From contig NZ_PYWL01000014.1 of NCBI RefSeq assembly GCF_003049525.1, forward strand, positions 1-64,000: a stretch of DNA of 64,000 bases, given 5' to 3'. The translations under genes and the position numbers were made by a program. The notes below the pieces were generated by a model. That model was not told the origin of the DNA, ran no database searches, and saw nothing but the letters and a program-made list of their open reading frames with translations. The stretch comes from Lysinibacillus fusiformis. Its GTDB lineage: Bacteria; Bacillota; Bacilli; Bacillales_A; Planococcaceae. Positions 32,918 to 42,481 of the stretch are shown here, piece by piece. Within the stretch, counting starts at the first letter, position 1. Each line of letters begins with the position of its first letter.

Positions 32918-34996
32918 ATGAAACGCGAATTCTCACTTGAGAATACTCGTAATATTGGGATCATGGCTCACATTGATGCTGGTAAAACAACAACAACTGA
33001 GCGTATCCTTTATTACACTGGTAAGATTCACAAAATCGGTGAAACTCATGAAGGCGCTTCTCAAATGGACTGGATGGAGCAAGAGCAAGAACGTGGTATT
33101 ACAATCACTTCTGCAGCAACAACAGCCCAATGGGCAGGCCATCGTGTAAACATCATCGATACGCCTGGACACGTAGACTTCACTGTAGAAGTAGAACGTT
33201 CATTACGCGTACTTGACGGTGCTGTTACAGTACTAGATGCTCAATCTGGTGTTGAGCCTCAAACTGAAACTGTATGGCGTCAAGCTACAACTTATGGTGT
33301 TCCACGTATTGTATTCATTAACAAAATGGATAAAACAGGAGCAGACTTCTTATATTCTGTAGGAACTCTACATGATCGTTTACAAGCAAACGCTCACCCT
33401 ATTCAATTACCAATCGGAGCTGAAGATCAGTTCTCTGCAATCATTGACTTGGTTGAAATGAAAGCTACTTTCTATGGTGACGAAAAAGGTACAGCAGTAA
33501 CTGAGGGAGAAATTCCTGAAGAATACCGCGCACAAGCTGAAGAATACCGTGAAAAATTAATCGATGCTGTTGCAAGTGTTGATGAAGATATCATGGAAAA
33601 ATATTTAGAAGGCGAAGAAATTTCTGTTGCGGAACTTAAAGCGGCAATCCGTCGTGCTACAATCGCAGTAGAATTCTACCCAGTAATCTGTGGTACAGCG
33701 TTCAAACACAAAGGTGTACGCCCAATGTTAAATGCTGTTATCGATTACTTACCATCTCCAGTAGATGTACCAGCAATCAAAGGTACTTCTGTTGATGGTG
33801 ACGAAGAGTTAGAACGTAAATCTTCTGATGAAGAGCCATTCTCAGCTCTTGCATTCAAAGTTATGACTGACCCATTCGTAGGTAAATTAACGTTCTTCCG
33901 TGTGTACTCTGGAACATTAGATTCAGGTTCATACGTACAAAACTCTTCTAAAGGTAAACGTGAGCGTGTAGGTCGTATCCTACAAATGCACGCTAACTCT
34001 CGTGAAGAGATTTCTAAAGTATTCGCTGGGGACATCGCAGCAGCAGTAGGTCTTAAAGATACTACTACTGGTGATACTCTTTGTGACGAGAAAAACCTAG
34101 TTATTCTTGAATCAATGGAATTCCCTGAGCCAGTAATTTCTCTTTCTGTAGAACCAAAATCAAAAGCTGACCAAGATAAAATGGGTCAAGCTTTACAAAA
34201 ACTTCAAGAAGAGGATCCAACTTTCCGTGCTCACACTGACACAGAAACTGGACAAACAATCATCTCAGGTATGGGTGAACTTCACCTTGATATCTTAGTT
34301 GACCGTATGCGCCGTGAATTTAAAGTAGAAGCTAACGTAGGTGCTCCAATGGTATCTTACCGTGAAACATTCCGTGGCTCTGCAAAAGTTCAAGGTAAAT
34401 TCACTCGCCAATCTGGTGGTCGTGGACAATATGGTGACGTAACGATTGAGTTCTCTCCAAATGAAGAAGGTAAAGGCTTTGAATTCGAAAACGCTATCGT
34501 TGGTGGTGTAATTCCTCGTGAATACATTCCTGCAGTTGAAGCTGGTCTTCGTGACTCTCTTGACCGCGGTGTAGTAGCTGGTTACCCTCTAATCGATATT
34601 AAAGCGAAATTAGTATTCGGTTCTTACCATGACGTTGACTCGAATGAGATGGCGTTCAAAATTGCTGCATCTATGGCTCTTAAAGAAGCATCTAAACAAT
34701 GTGATGCTGTTATCTTAGAACCAATGATGAAAGTAGAAGTTGTAATTCCAGAAGAATACCTTGGTGATATCATGGGTAACATTACTTCTCGTCGCGGACG
34801 CGTTGAGGGTATGGATGCTCGCGGTAACTCACAAGTTGTTCGTGCTATGGTTCCTTTAGCAGAAATGTTTGGTTATGCAACGACTCTTCGTTCTGCAACG
34901 CAAGGTCGTGGTGTATTCTCAATGACATTCGATCATTATGAAGAAGTACCAAAATCAATTGCTGCTGAAATCATCAAAAAAAATAAAGGTGAATAA
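32918..34996 (+). CDS. fusA: Elongation factor G
   Basis: A 692-residue translocation GTPase. G1 is AHIDAGKTTTT, G2 lies in the ERGITITSA stretch, G3 is DTPGHVDF and G4 is NKMDKTG. Domains II-V follow, with GMGELHLDILVDRM in domain III and GRGQYGDV / SRRGRVEGMD in IV-V. The C-terminus ends MTFDHYEEVPKSIAAEIIKK. It follows rpsG by 89 bases in the str order. Confidence 0.97.
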   Translation: MKREFSLENTRNIGIMAHIDAGKTTTTERILYYTGKIHKIGETHEGASQMDWMEQEQERGITITSAATTAQWAGHRVNIIDTPGHVDFTVEVERSLRVLDGAVTVLDAQSGVEPQTETVWRQATTYGVPRIVFINKMDKTGADFLYSVGTLHDRLQANAHPIQLPIGAEDQFSAIIDLVEMKATFYGDEKGTAVTEGEIPEEYRAQAEEYREKLIDAVASVDEDIMEKYLEGEEISVAELKAAIRRATIAVEFYPVICGTAFKHKGVRPMLNAVIDYLPSPVDVPAIKGTSVDGDEELERKSSDEEPFSALAFKVMTDPFVGKLTFFRVYSGTLDSGSYVQNSSKGKRERVGRILQMHANSREEISKVFAGDIAAAVGLKDTTTGDTLCDEKNLVILESMEFPEPVISLSVEPKSKADQDKMGQALQKLQEEDPTFRAHTDTETGQTIISGMGELHLDILVDRMRREFKVEANVGAPMVSYRETFRGSAKVQGKFTRQSGGRGQYGDVTIEFSPNEEGKGFEFENAIVGGVIPREYIPAVEAGLRDSLDRGVVAGYPLIDIKAKLVFGSYHDVDSNEMAFKIAASMALKEASKQCDAVILEPMMKVEVVIPEEYLGDIMGNITSRRGRVEGMDARGNSQVVRAMVPLAEMFGYATTLRSATQGRGVFSMTFDHYEEVPKSIAAEIIKKNKGE

Positions 34997-35048
34997 TTGA
35001 ATTTTCATCTTGCATAAAGTATAACTAATTTGTAAGCTATGATTGCAG

Positions 35049-35074
35049 GATAGGGGATGGGCCCGTTCTCTATC
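35049..35074 (+). promoter_or_regulatory. Hairpin in the fusA-tuf spacer
   Basis: GATAGGGGA (35049-35057) pairs with TTCTCTATC (35066-35074) using G-T pairs, around TGGGCCCG. The tuf leader probably starts upstream, but I could not choose a promoter with confidence (TTGCAT at 35010 has no good partner). Confidence 0.4.
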
Positions 35075-35132
35075 AGCATTCATTCTATAAATTTCAAAAA
35101 TAAAACATATAATTTTGAGGAGGCAATCTCTA

Positions 35133-36320
35133 ATGGCTAAAGAAAAATTTGACCGTTCTAAAACGCATGCTAACATTGGTACAATCGGACACGTTGACCA
35201 TGGTAAAACTACTTTAACTGCTGCAATCGCTACAGTTCTTTCTAAAAAAATGGGTGGTACAGCTAAATCATACGCTGACATCGATAACGCTCCTGAAGAA
35301 AAAGAGCGTGGTATCACAATCAATACTTCTCACGTAGAATACGAAACAGAAACTCGTCACTATGCACACGTTGACTGCCCAGGACACGCTGACTATGTTA
35401 AAAACATGATCACTGGTGCTGCACAAATGGACGGCGGTATCTTAGTAGTATCTGCTGCTGATGGCCCAATGCCACAAACTCGTGAACACATCCTTTTATC
35501 TCGTCAAGTAGGTGTTCCATACTTAGTAGTATTCATGAACAAATGTGATATGGTTGATGACGAAGAATTATTAGAATTAGTAGAAATGGAAATCCGTGAC
35601 CTACTATCTGAATATGACTTCCCAGGTGATGATATTCCTGTAATCAAAGGTTCTGCTCTTAAAGCTCTTGAAGGCGAAGCAGAATGGGAAGAAAAAATCG
35701 TTGAATTAATGGACGCTGTAGATTCTTACATCCCAACTCCAGAACGTCAAACTGACAAACCATTCATGATGCCAGTAGAGGACGTATTCTCTATCACTGG
35801 TCGTGGTACAGTTGCAACTGGCCGTGTTGAACGTGGTCAAGTTAAAGTTGGTGACGTAATTGAAATCATCGGTATCGCTGAAGAAGCTAAATCTACTACT
35901 GTAACAGGTGTAGAAATGTTCCGTAAATTATTAGACTATGCTGAAGCTGGTGACAACATCGGTGCTTTACTTCGTGGTGTTGCTCGTGAAGAAATCCAAC
36001 GTGGTCAAGTATTAGCTAAACCAGGTTCAATTACTCCACACACTAACTTCAAAGCTGAAGTTTATGTTTTATCAAAAGAAGAGGGTGGCCGTCATACTCC
36101 ATTCTTCTCTAACTACCGTCCTCAGTTCTACTTCCGTACAACTGACGTAACAGGTATCTGTAACTTACCAGAAGGCGTTGAAATGGTAATGCCTGGTGAT
36201 AACATCGAAATGACAGTTGAACTTATCGCTCCAATCGCTCTTGAAGAAGGTACTAAATTCTCTATCCGTGAGGGTGGCCGTACTGTAGGCGCTGGCGTAG
36301 TTGCTTCTATCCAAAAATAA
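35133..36320 (+). CDS. tuf: Elongation factor Tu
   Basis: A 395-residue GTPase that delivers aminoacyl-tRNA. G1 is GHVDHGKTT, the effector region is EEKERGITINTSHVEY, G3 is DCPGHADY and G4 is NKCD; domains II and III are complete and end RTVGAGVVASIQK. ATG 35133 follows GAGGAGG. It is followed by a strong terminator and then by genes unrelated to translation. Confidence 0.97.
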   Translation: MAKEKFDRSKTHANIGTIGHVDHGKTTLTAAIATVLSKKMGGTAKSYADIDNAPEEKERGITINTSHVEYETETRHYAHVDCPGHADYVKNMITGAAQMDGGILVVSAADGPMPQTREHILLSRQVGVPYLVVFMNKCDMVDDEELLELVEMEIRDLLSEYDFPGDDIPVIKGSALKALEGEAEWEEKIVELMDAVDSYIPTPERQTDKPFMMPVEDVFSITGRGTVATGRVERGQVKVGDVIEIIGIAEEAKSTTVTGVEMFRKLLDYAEAGDNIGALLRGVAREEIQRGQVLAKPGSITPHTNFKAEVYVLSKEEGGRHTPFFSNYRPQFYFRTTDVTGICNLPEGVEMVMPGDNIEMTVELIAPIALEEGTKFSIREGGRTVGAGVVASIQK

Positions 36321-36342
36321 TTTTAGCTTTCGCTAATAGTCA

Positions 36343-36378
36343 AACCAATCTGTAGGGACGCTTACAGATTGGTTTTTT
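36343..36378 (+). terminator. Intrinsic terminator after tuf
   Basis: AACCAATCTGTA pairs perfectly with TACAGATTGGTT across an 8-base loop, then a T-run. It ends the str transcript and insulates the inserted module. Confidence 0.88.
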
Positions 36379-36477
36379 ATGTTAAAATAAAAGTAATTAA
36401 GCTTTTAATTAGTGTATGAATACATAACAGCCAGCATGTCATCTAGGTTAAATAATTAAGCAGAAAGGGATTTGAAT

Positions 36478-37167
36478 ATGGAGATGAAAATTTTACTGAT
36501 AGAAGATGATCCGTCGATATTTAGTATGATTGAAGAACGTTTTGCACAATGGTCATTACAAGTTGTTGGACCTAAAAATTTTCAAAAGGTGATGGATGAT
36601 TTTATAGAAGTGAAGCCACATCTTGTGCTAATTGATATTCAGTTGCCTGCCTATGATGGCTTTCATTGGTGTCGAGAAATTCGTCATCTCTCCAATGTGC
36701 CAATCCTTTTTCTATCCTCGCGAGATCATCCAATGGATATGGTGATGGCCATGCAAATGGGAGCAGATGATTTTATACAAAAACCCTTTCATATGGAAGT
36801 ATTACTCGCTAAAGCACAGGCTATTTTACGAAGAACATATGACTATGTTGAAGCAAAGATGGATGTTACACGCTTTAACGAAGCCGTTATTGATTATGCA
36901 AGGAGTGAAATTATGTGTGATGGAGCTATAGCTTCCTTAACAAAAAATGAACTCTTTATATTGCGCATTTTAGTGGAACAGGCTAATCATATCGTCTCAA
37001 GAGATGAATTAATGCGAAAACTGTGGGATGATGAACGTTTTGTAAACGATAATACTTTATCGGTGAATGTTAACCGTTTACGTGCAAAGCTAGAGGATAT
37101 TGGCCTACATGAAGTGATTCTAACCAAAAAAGGACTTGGCTATATAGCAGTAACCCAAGGGACGTGA
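36478..37167 (+). CDS. BceR-type response regulator
   Basis: A 229-residue OmpR/PhoB-family regulator. The receiver domain has the acidic pocket (E9, D10, D11), phospho-acceptor Asp53 in LVLIDIQLPAYDGF, and the Thr/Ser and Lys switch region LFLSSRD / IQKPFHMEVL. The C-terminal winged helix includes SLTKNELFILRILVEQ and NDNTLSVNVNRLRAKL. ATG 36478 is eight bases after AGAAAGGGA. With the kinase and ABC genes downstream it forms a complete BceRSAB module, which in Bacillus answers bacitracin and related peptides; the inducer here is unknown. Confidence 0.88.
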   Translation: MEMKILLIEDDPSIFSMIEERFAQWSLQVVGPKNFQKVMDDFIEVKPHLVLIDIQLPAYDGFHWCREIRHLSNVPILFLSSRDHPMDMVMAMQMGADDFIQKPFHMEVLLAKAQAILRRTYDYVEAKMDVTRFNEAVIDYARSEIMCDGAIASLTKNELFILRILVEQANHIVSRDELMRKLWDDERFVNDNTLSVNVNRLRAKLEDIGLHEVILTKKGLGYIAVTQGT

Positions 37168-37173
37168 ACTAAT

Positions 37174-38190
37174 TTGTTACTATTATTTATAAAAGAGCGC
37201 TTTGCATGGATCGGTTTTTTTGCATTTATAATGGTACTATTAAACGTGCTATTTTCTTTAGATGTTGGTTTAAATAGTGTGTCTATTTGGTATGTAAATG
37301 TTAGTTTGCTTGTTAGTTTCGCACTCTTTTTCGTATGGCGCTTTATCGCTGAAGTTGGGAAATTAAATGATTTCCTGGGAAATATGGATAGTCATCTTGA
37401 TGAAGCCCATAAAAGTAGCTTATCATTATCACCTTTTCAAGAAGTGGGCTTTCGAAAAATGGAGGATGTCTTTCATGAAAAGAATATGGAATTGAATCAG
37501 GCCAAAGTGCAGCTCCAAGAGTATTCAGATGAGTTGCTGGCATGGGTTCATGAAGTAAAAGGACCTTTAACAACTATTAATCTAATGTTAGACCATGTGG
37601 AGGATTTATCCACACGTCGAAAATTAGAAAATGAATGGTTAAGACTACATCTGTTAGTCGATCAACAGCTGCACCAAACTAGACTTACTTCTATAGAAAA
37701 GGACAATTATTTAACTGAAATTGAGTTGAAACCAATTGTTTATAAAGAGATTCGAGCTATGCAAGCCTGGTGTATAGAAAAGGGAATTGGTTTTGAAGTA
37801 GATGAACTGACTGAAAAGGTGATGACAGATGGTAAATGGCTAGCATTTATTGTACGTCAAATTCTCTCGAACGCCATAAAATATAGTTCAGCCAATTCAG
37901 AGGTAACGATTTTTACTGAACTTGACCCAGCAGGTGCGACTTTATTACATATTAAAGATATGGGTGTTGGTATACCTTCGGAGGATTTACCTAGAATTTT
38001 TCAAAAGTCATATACAGGTAACGTAGGGAGAGAATCTACTCAGTCTACTGGTATGGGTCTTTACTTAGCATATAATGTGGCGCAAAAAATAGGTATCCGT
38101 ATAAATGTTCAATCGAATGTAGGTGAGGGTTCATTATTTACGCTACGGTTCCCATTACAAAATGAATATGTCAAACTAACAGGTAGATGA
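37174..38190 (+). CDS. BceS-type intramembrane-sensing histidine kinase
   Basis: A 338-residue kinase with two adjacent N-terminal membrane helices (about 10-29 and 37-57) and almost no extracellular loop, as in intramembrane-sensing kinases that need their ABC transporter to detect the peptide. The H-box reads LLAWVHEVKGPLTTIN with phospho-accepting His126; family members usually have HEVKTPL, so the Thr four residues after His is Gly130 here. The ATPase domain has an N-box (RQILSNAIKYS), G1 MGVGIP and G2 TGMGLYLAYN. TTG 37174 starts six bases after the regulator stop. Confidence 0.87.
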   Translation: MLLLFIKERFAWIGFFAFIMVLLNVLFSLDVGLNSVSIWYVNVSLLVSFALFFVWRFIAEVGKLNDFLGNMDSHLDEAHKSSLSLSPFQEVGFRKMEDVFHEKNMELNQAKVQLQEYSDELLAWVHEVKGPLTTINLMLDHVEDLSTRRKLENEWLRLHLLVDQQLHQTRLTSIEKDNYLTEIELKPIVYKEIRAMQAWCIEKGIGFEVDELTEKVMTDGKWLAFIVRQILSNAIKYSSANSEVTIFTELDPAGATLLHIKDMGVGIPSEDLPRIFQKSYTGNVGRESTQSTGMGLYLAYNVAQKIGIRINVQSNVGEGSLFTLRFPLQNEYVKLTGR

Positions 38191-38212
38191 CGAAAATGTC
38201 ACCTACCTTTTT
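38181..38212 (+). terminator. Terminator overlapping a BceR-like operator
   Basis: GGTAG-A-TGAC and GTCA-C-CTACC form a stem with one mismatch and loop GAAAAT, followed by TTTTTAT: an intrinsic terminator starting at the kinase stop codon. The centre also reads TGACG-AAAA-TGTCA (38188-38201), close to the BceR-type operator TNACA-N4-TGTAA. It could be one, the other, or both. Confidence 0.55.
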
Positions 38213-38286
38213 ATATTGTCATGTAAAACGCACGAATGAATAGGTGCAACAGGGTACACTTGGAATATAGAGAGGGGCGTTTATCA

Positions 38287-39048
38287 GTGACAGTGTTAAT
38301 TGGTCGTAAAATAAAAAAAGTTTATGGAAAGAAATCAACGGCTCAGGAAGTGTTAAAGGGTATTGATTTGAAAGTAAGTAAAGGTGAATTTGTAGGTATT
38401 ATGGGACCTTCTGGATCAGGAAAAACAACACTTTTAAATGTCTTATGTTCAATCGACTTTGCAACAGAAGGAGTCATTGAAATAAACGGTCATAATTTAA
38501 GGGGAATGAAGGAAAAGGCTTTGGCCAACTTCCGTAGAGAGCAATTAGGTTTCATATTTCAAGATTATAATTTATTAGATACATTAACTGTAAAGGAAAA
38601 TATTCTTCTCCCCTTAGCAATCAGTAAATTGCCTAGAGCAGTTGCTGAAAGCCGTGTAAAAGAGCTAACATCCTTACTAGGCATAACAGAAATTTTAAAT
38701 AAATACCCCAATGAAATATCCGGAGGGCAAAAACAGCGTACTTCCGCTGCGCGTGCACTTATTACAAATCCATCATTGGTATTTGCAGATGAGCCTACTG
38801 GTGCATTAGATTCCAAATCAGCAACAGCCTTGCTTCAAAATCTACAAAATATTAATGAGACAAAAGAAGCGACAATCATGATGGTTACGCATGATGCAGT
38901 AGCTGCAAGTTTCTGTACACGTGTTTTATTTTTAAAGGATGGTCTTATTTATAGTGAGCTTTATAAAGGGGATAAATCAAGACAGGCTTTTTTCCAGGAA
39001 ATCATGCATACGCAAAGTGTGCTAGGCGGTGATGGTTATGAGTCTTAG
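38287..39048 (+). CDS. BceA-type ABC transporter ATP-binding protein
   Basis: A 253-residue ATPase. Walker A is GPSGSGKT (residues 40-47), then the Q-loop FQDYNLLDTLTV, the signature ISGGQKQRTSAARAL, Walker B LVFADEPTGALDSKS and the switch His in MMVTHD. It is very close to B. subtilis BceA, including the C-terminal QAFFQEIMHTQSVLGG. GTG 38287 has GAGAGGGG at good spacing. It pairs with the permease downstream, whose start overlaps its 3' end. Confidence 0.88.
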   Translation: MTVLIGRKIKKVYGKKSTAQEVLKGIDLKVSKGEFVGIMGPSGSGKTTLLNVLCSIDFATEGVIEINGHNLRGMKEKALANFRREQLGFIFQDYNLLDTLTVKENILLPLAISKLPRAVAESRVKELTSLLGITEILNKYPNEISGGQKQRTSAARALITNPSLVFADEPTGALDSKSATALLQNLQNINETKEATIMMVTHDAVAASFCTRVLFLKDGLIYSELYKGDKSRQAFFQEIMHTQSVLGGDGYES

Positions 39049-41017
39049 TAAGCTAGTGTTAAGAAGCATGAAGAAAAATATGAAGCACTACTATTTATAT
39101 TTCTTTGCGCTTATTTTTAGCGTTACTTTATATTTTTCCTTTGTAACATTACAAAATAATTCTGCAGTATGGGATGCTGTTCAAATGAGTGGAACGGCGA
39201 CAGCTGGATTTAAAGCAGCAACTTATATTTTATATTTTATCGTCTTGTTCTTCGTCTTGTACGCCAATCATTTATTTATGAAGCGTCGTAGTAAGGAAAT
39301 AGGCTTGTACCAATTGATTGGCATGACCAAGGGATTGATTGTACGCCTATTAGCAATCGAAAATATTCTACTATTTGTAGGAGCTGTAATTTTAGGTATG
39401 CTGGCCGGTTTCTTTAGTTCACGTGTGTTTGCAATGATTTTATTGCGTGTACTTGAGAAAGAAGCTCTTGTAACCATGACATTTAGTACGCAGGCATTAC
39501 AGCAATCCATGATTGTATTTACTATACTTTTGTTGATTGTCCTTATACAAATGGCCTGGATGATCCATCGCGTTTCTTTACTATCACTATTTACCGCAGC
39601 TAAACAAGCAGATGAACGTGTAAGACGTTTTAGTGCATTACAAATGGCCATAGGCTTTATGGGGCTAGTTTTAATTGTTTATGGCTACTATGCTTCAACA
39701 AAGCTGTTTGATATTGAATCAGCCGGTAACCTATTTATTAATATGATTATTATTCTAGCTACTACAATTGGTGGAACATTTCTGGTCTTTCGATTCTCTG
39801 TAGCGTTTATTATGAACACAATTCGCTTAAAGAAAAAAGGGCATCTTTCCATTCAGGATGTATTGGCATTAACGCCTATTATGCATCGTATGAAGAGCAA
39901 TGCTAAGTCATTAACGCTTATAACCGTATTAACAGGTGTATCACTAGGTGTGACGACATTATCCTATATCTCCTACTATTCCTCAGAAGCATCAGCATAT
40001 AGCCAAGTACCAGGTGATTTTATCTTGCTAGAAGAGCAGGGGATGTCTTTCTTACATGCGTTAGAGGAAAATAACATAGTCTACGATAAGATAGATTATC
40101 GTTTGCAGGGAGTAACAGCTTCCGTAGGACAATTAATGTCTAAAAAGCAGCAGGATAATCCTTTATATGATATGGAAGGAACAATTTATACGATTCCACT
40201 TTCTGATTACAAGAAGAGTGTTCCTGAAGCCTCGCTATCAGGAAATGAAGTGATTTTAACAAACTATGGCGGGTATATGGCTGAGATGTTCCCATTAGAG
40301 AAAGATCGTGATGTAGTAGTTTCTGCAGGGGAGCTTGAAGAAACTTTTCATGTTGTAGATGTACACGATAAAAGTATTATTAGTGGTATTGTTACAGCTG
40401 GAGGTGGCGGGCCCATCTTTGTTATAACAGATGACATGTTTAAAAGTCTAACTACGCAATCAGAGCATTACCCTTGGCATCAACAATCATCTATTACTAT
40501 TAATTCAAAAGAAGACTTAGTAATGGCAGAAAAATTATATGTACAGACAAATGCCGGGGTGATTATAACTAAAGATCATGAAGGTAAAACACAGCAATAT
40601 ACTCAATCTTCATATGAAGAGAAGCGTAAAGATAATATTGAATCATTAGGTCTCACTATTTTTACAACTGCCTTTTTAGGATTAGCCTTCTTAATGACAA
40701 CTGGTAGCATTCTGTACTTCAAACAAATGTCTGAGGCAGAGGAAGAGCGTGGTTCCTATACAATCCTCAGAAAAATTGGCTTTGCAGAAAAAGATATTAT
40801 GAGAGGCATATATATGAAACAAGCCTTTAATTTTGGAGTCCCTTTAATAATTGGACTATTGCATAGTTATTTTGCTGTTAAATCAGGATGGTTTTTATTT
40901 GGTACAGAGTTAACGGCACCCTTGTGGATTGCAATGTGCTGTTATATAGCGTTGTATACGATTTTTGCCATTCTGTCGGTAGGCTATTATAAAAAAGTCG
41001 TTCGAGAATCATTGTAA
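39038..41017 (+). CDS. BceB-type FtsX-like permease
   Basis: A 659-residue permease with about ten membrane helices, FtsX-like units at both ends and a large extracellular domain between (about residues 310-530), the layout of Bce-type detoxification and sensing transporters. The N-terminus MSLSKLVLRSMKKNMKHYYLYFFALIFS matches the family. ATG 39038 is chosen over GTG 39029 and ATG 39032 by spacing from GGCGGTGA. With the ATPase it would remove lipid II-cycle peptide antibiotics from their target and also gate the kinase. Confidence 0.87.
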   Translation: MSLSKLVLRSMKKNMKHYYLYFFALIFSVTLYFSFVTLQNNSAVWDAVQMSGTATAGFKAATYILYFIVLFFVLYANHLFMKRRSKEIGLYQLIGMTKGLIVRLLAIENILLFVGAVILGMLAGFFSSRVFAMILLRVLEKEALVTMTFSTQALQQSMIVFTILLLIVLIQMAWMIHRVSLLSLFTAAKQADERVRRFSALQMAIGFMGLVLIVYGYYASTKLFDIESAGNLFINMIIILATTIGGTFLVFRFSVAFIMNTIRLKKKGHLSIQDVLALTPIMHRMKSNAKSLTLITVLTGVSLGVTTLSYISYYSSEASAYSQVPGDFILLEEQGMSFLHALEENNIVYDKIDYRLQGVTASVGQLMSKKQQDNPLYDMEGTIYTIPLSDYKKSVPEASLSGNEVILTNYGGYMAEMFPLEKDRDVVVSAGELEETFHVVDVHDKSIISGIVTAGGGGPIFVITDDMFKSLTTQSEHYPWHQQSSITINSKEDLVMAEKLYVQTNAGVIITKDHEGKTQQYTQSSYEEKRKDNIESLGLTIFTTAFLGLAFLMTTGSILYFKQMSEAEEERGSYTILRKIGFAEKDIMRGIYMKQAFNFGVPLIIGLLHSYFAVKSGWFLFGTELTAPLWIAMCCYIALYTIFAILSVGYYKKVVRESL

Positions 41018-41041
41018 CAATTAAATAAGTAAAACTTAGAA

Positions 41042-41078
41042 ACAGTGTGATGCTAAATAGATCATACTGTTTTTTTTA
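41042..41078 (+). terminator. Intrinsic terminator after the Bce module
   Basis: AACAGTGTGAT (41042-41052) pairs with ATCATACTGTT (41062-41072) with one G-T pair, followed by a run of T residues. Confidence 0.85.
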
Positions 41079-41100
41079 TTGCTTCGAACGATGAAAAACC

Positions 41101-41129
41101 TTGACTTTCAATTATCAGAATAATAATCT
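41101..41129 (+). promoter_or_regulatory. Possible promoter of the YuiF-like transporter gene
   Basis: TTGACT (41101-41106), a 17-base spacer and TAATCT (41124-41129). Confidence 0.5.
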
Positions 41130-41170
41130 TTAACATGTTAGTAATTTAGTGTATGAAAGTGAGTGTAACA

Positions 41171-42481
41171 ATGAATGCAGTAATAGTGGCGGTAGCCGTT
41201 ATGTTAATATTAAGCCTACTTCGCATCAATGTCGTTCTTTCTTTAGTGCTAGGAGCGTTTGTAGGCGGTCTTACAAGCGGAATGAGCATTGAGGCAACAG
41301 TAGAATCATTTACAGAAGGGTTAGGGGCAGGTGCAACGATAGCATTAAGCTATGGCTTACTTGGCGCCTTTGCCATCGCCATTGCCAAAACAGGGATACC
41401 TGAATTGATGATTACAGGGATGCTAAAGATTTTAAATAGTGAAAGCAATCGCAAAGGTTTAGTAAAGGTCTTAATTTTTTTCCTTATTTTCTTGATGTCC
41501 ATTTTATCTCAAAATGTCATACCTATTCATATCGCCTTTATTCCACTATTGATTCCTCCTGTTTTAAAAATTTTAAATATGCTAGAGGTCGATCGACGTC
41601 TAGTGGCAACCTTAATTGCAGTGGGCTTAATCGGTACTTATAGCTTTGTACCAGCTGGCTTTGGAGCGATCTTTCAAGATATCGTTGCTACACAGGTGTC
41701 TGAGGCTGGGATGGTAGTATCCTCACGTGATGTTCCTGTGGCAATGGCGATTCCAGTGCTAGGTATGTTGGTTGGATTATTTACAGCCTTTATTGTATAT
41801 CGTAAGCCAAGGCATTATAAAAATAATGAAATAGAGGCTGATTCTCTTCATGTTAATGTCAGCAAATTTGTGATGTTTTCCACAGCCTTTGCATTAGTCG
41901 TATCATTATGTGCTCAAGTGTTAACAGATTCTATGATTGTTGGTTCCTTTGCAGGTATTATGGTTATGTATTTTACAGGGGCGCTGAAATGGAAAGAGGC
42001 AGATGACATTCTATCCGAAGGAATGAAGATGATGGCCTTTATAGGATTTGTTATGATTGCCGCAAATGGCTTTGCTGCGGTCATTAATGCTACTGGACAT
42101 GTGGATAGCTTAATTACAAGCTCTATAACTATTTTAAAAGGAAATAGAAGTTTAGCGGTATTTATTATGTTAGTCATAGGATTAGTTGTGACAATGGGGA
42201 TTGGTTCTTCCTTTGCAACAGTGCCAATTATCGCGACACTATTTGTTCCTCTTGCACAAGGGTTAGGAATGAGCCCATTAGCGATCCTCTGTTTAATAGG
42301 TACAGCAGGAGCTTTAGGCGACGCAGGCTCTCCAGCATCAGATTCTACATTAGGTCCAACAGCAGGATTAAATGTAGATGGACAACATCATCATATTTGG
42401 GACACCTGTGTTCCTACTTTTATATTCATTAACATTCCACTAATTCTATTTGGTTGGATTGCATGTGTGTTCTTTCTATAG
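41171..42481 (+). CDS. NhaC/YuiF-type membrane transporter
   Basis: A 436-residue protein with about eleven hydrophobic segments, of the Na+/H+ antiporter-like superfamily (YuiF group in Bacillus, some members of which are reported as amino-acid, e.g. histidine, transporters). Conserved-looking parts are LSYGLLGAFAIAIAKTGIPEL, QNVIPIHIAFIPLLIPP and the C-terminal GTAGALGDAGSPASDSTLGPTAGL. The substrate is unresolved. ATG 41171 is used; ATG 41153 gives six more residues with no ribosome-binding site. It is a single gene between the Bce module and the S10 operon. Confidence 0.82.
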   Translation: MNAVIVAVAVMLILSLLRINVVLSLVLGAFVGGLTSGMSIEATVESFTEGLGAGATIALSYGLLGAFAIAIAKTGIPELMITGMLKILNSESNRKGLVKVLIFFLIFLMSILSQNVIPIHIAFIPLLIPPVLKILNMLEVDRRLVATLIAVGLIGTYSFVPAGFGAIFQDIVATQVSEAGMVVSSRDVPVAMAIPVLGMLVGLFTAFIVYRKPRHYKNNEIEADSLHVNVSKFVMFSTAFALVVSLCAQVLTDSMIVGSFAGIMVMYFTGALKWKEADDILSEGMKMMAFIGFVMIAANGFAAVINATGHVDSLITSSITILKGNRSLAVFIMLVIGLVVTMGIGSSFATVPIIATLFVPLAQGLGMSPLAILCLIGTAGALGDAGSPASDSTLGPTAGLNVDGQHHHIWDTCVPTFIFINIPLILFGWIACVFFL

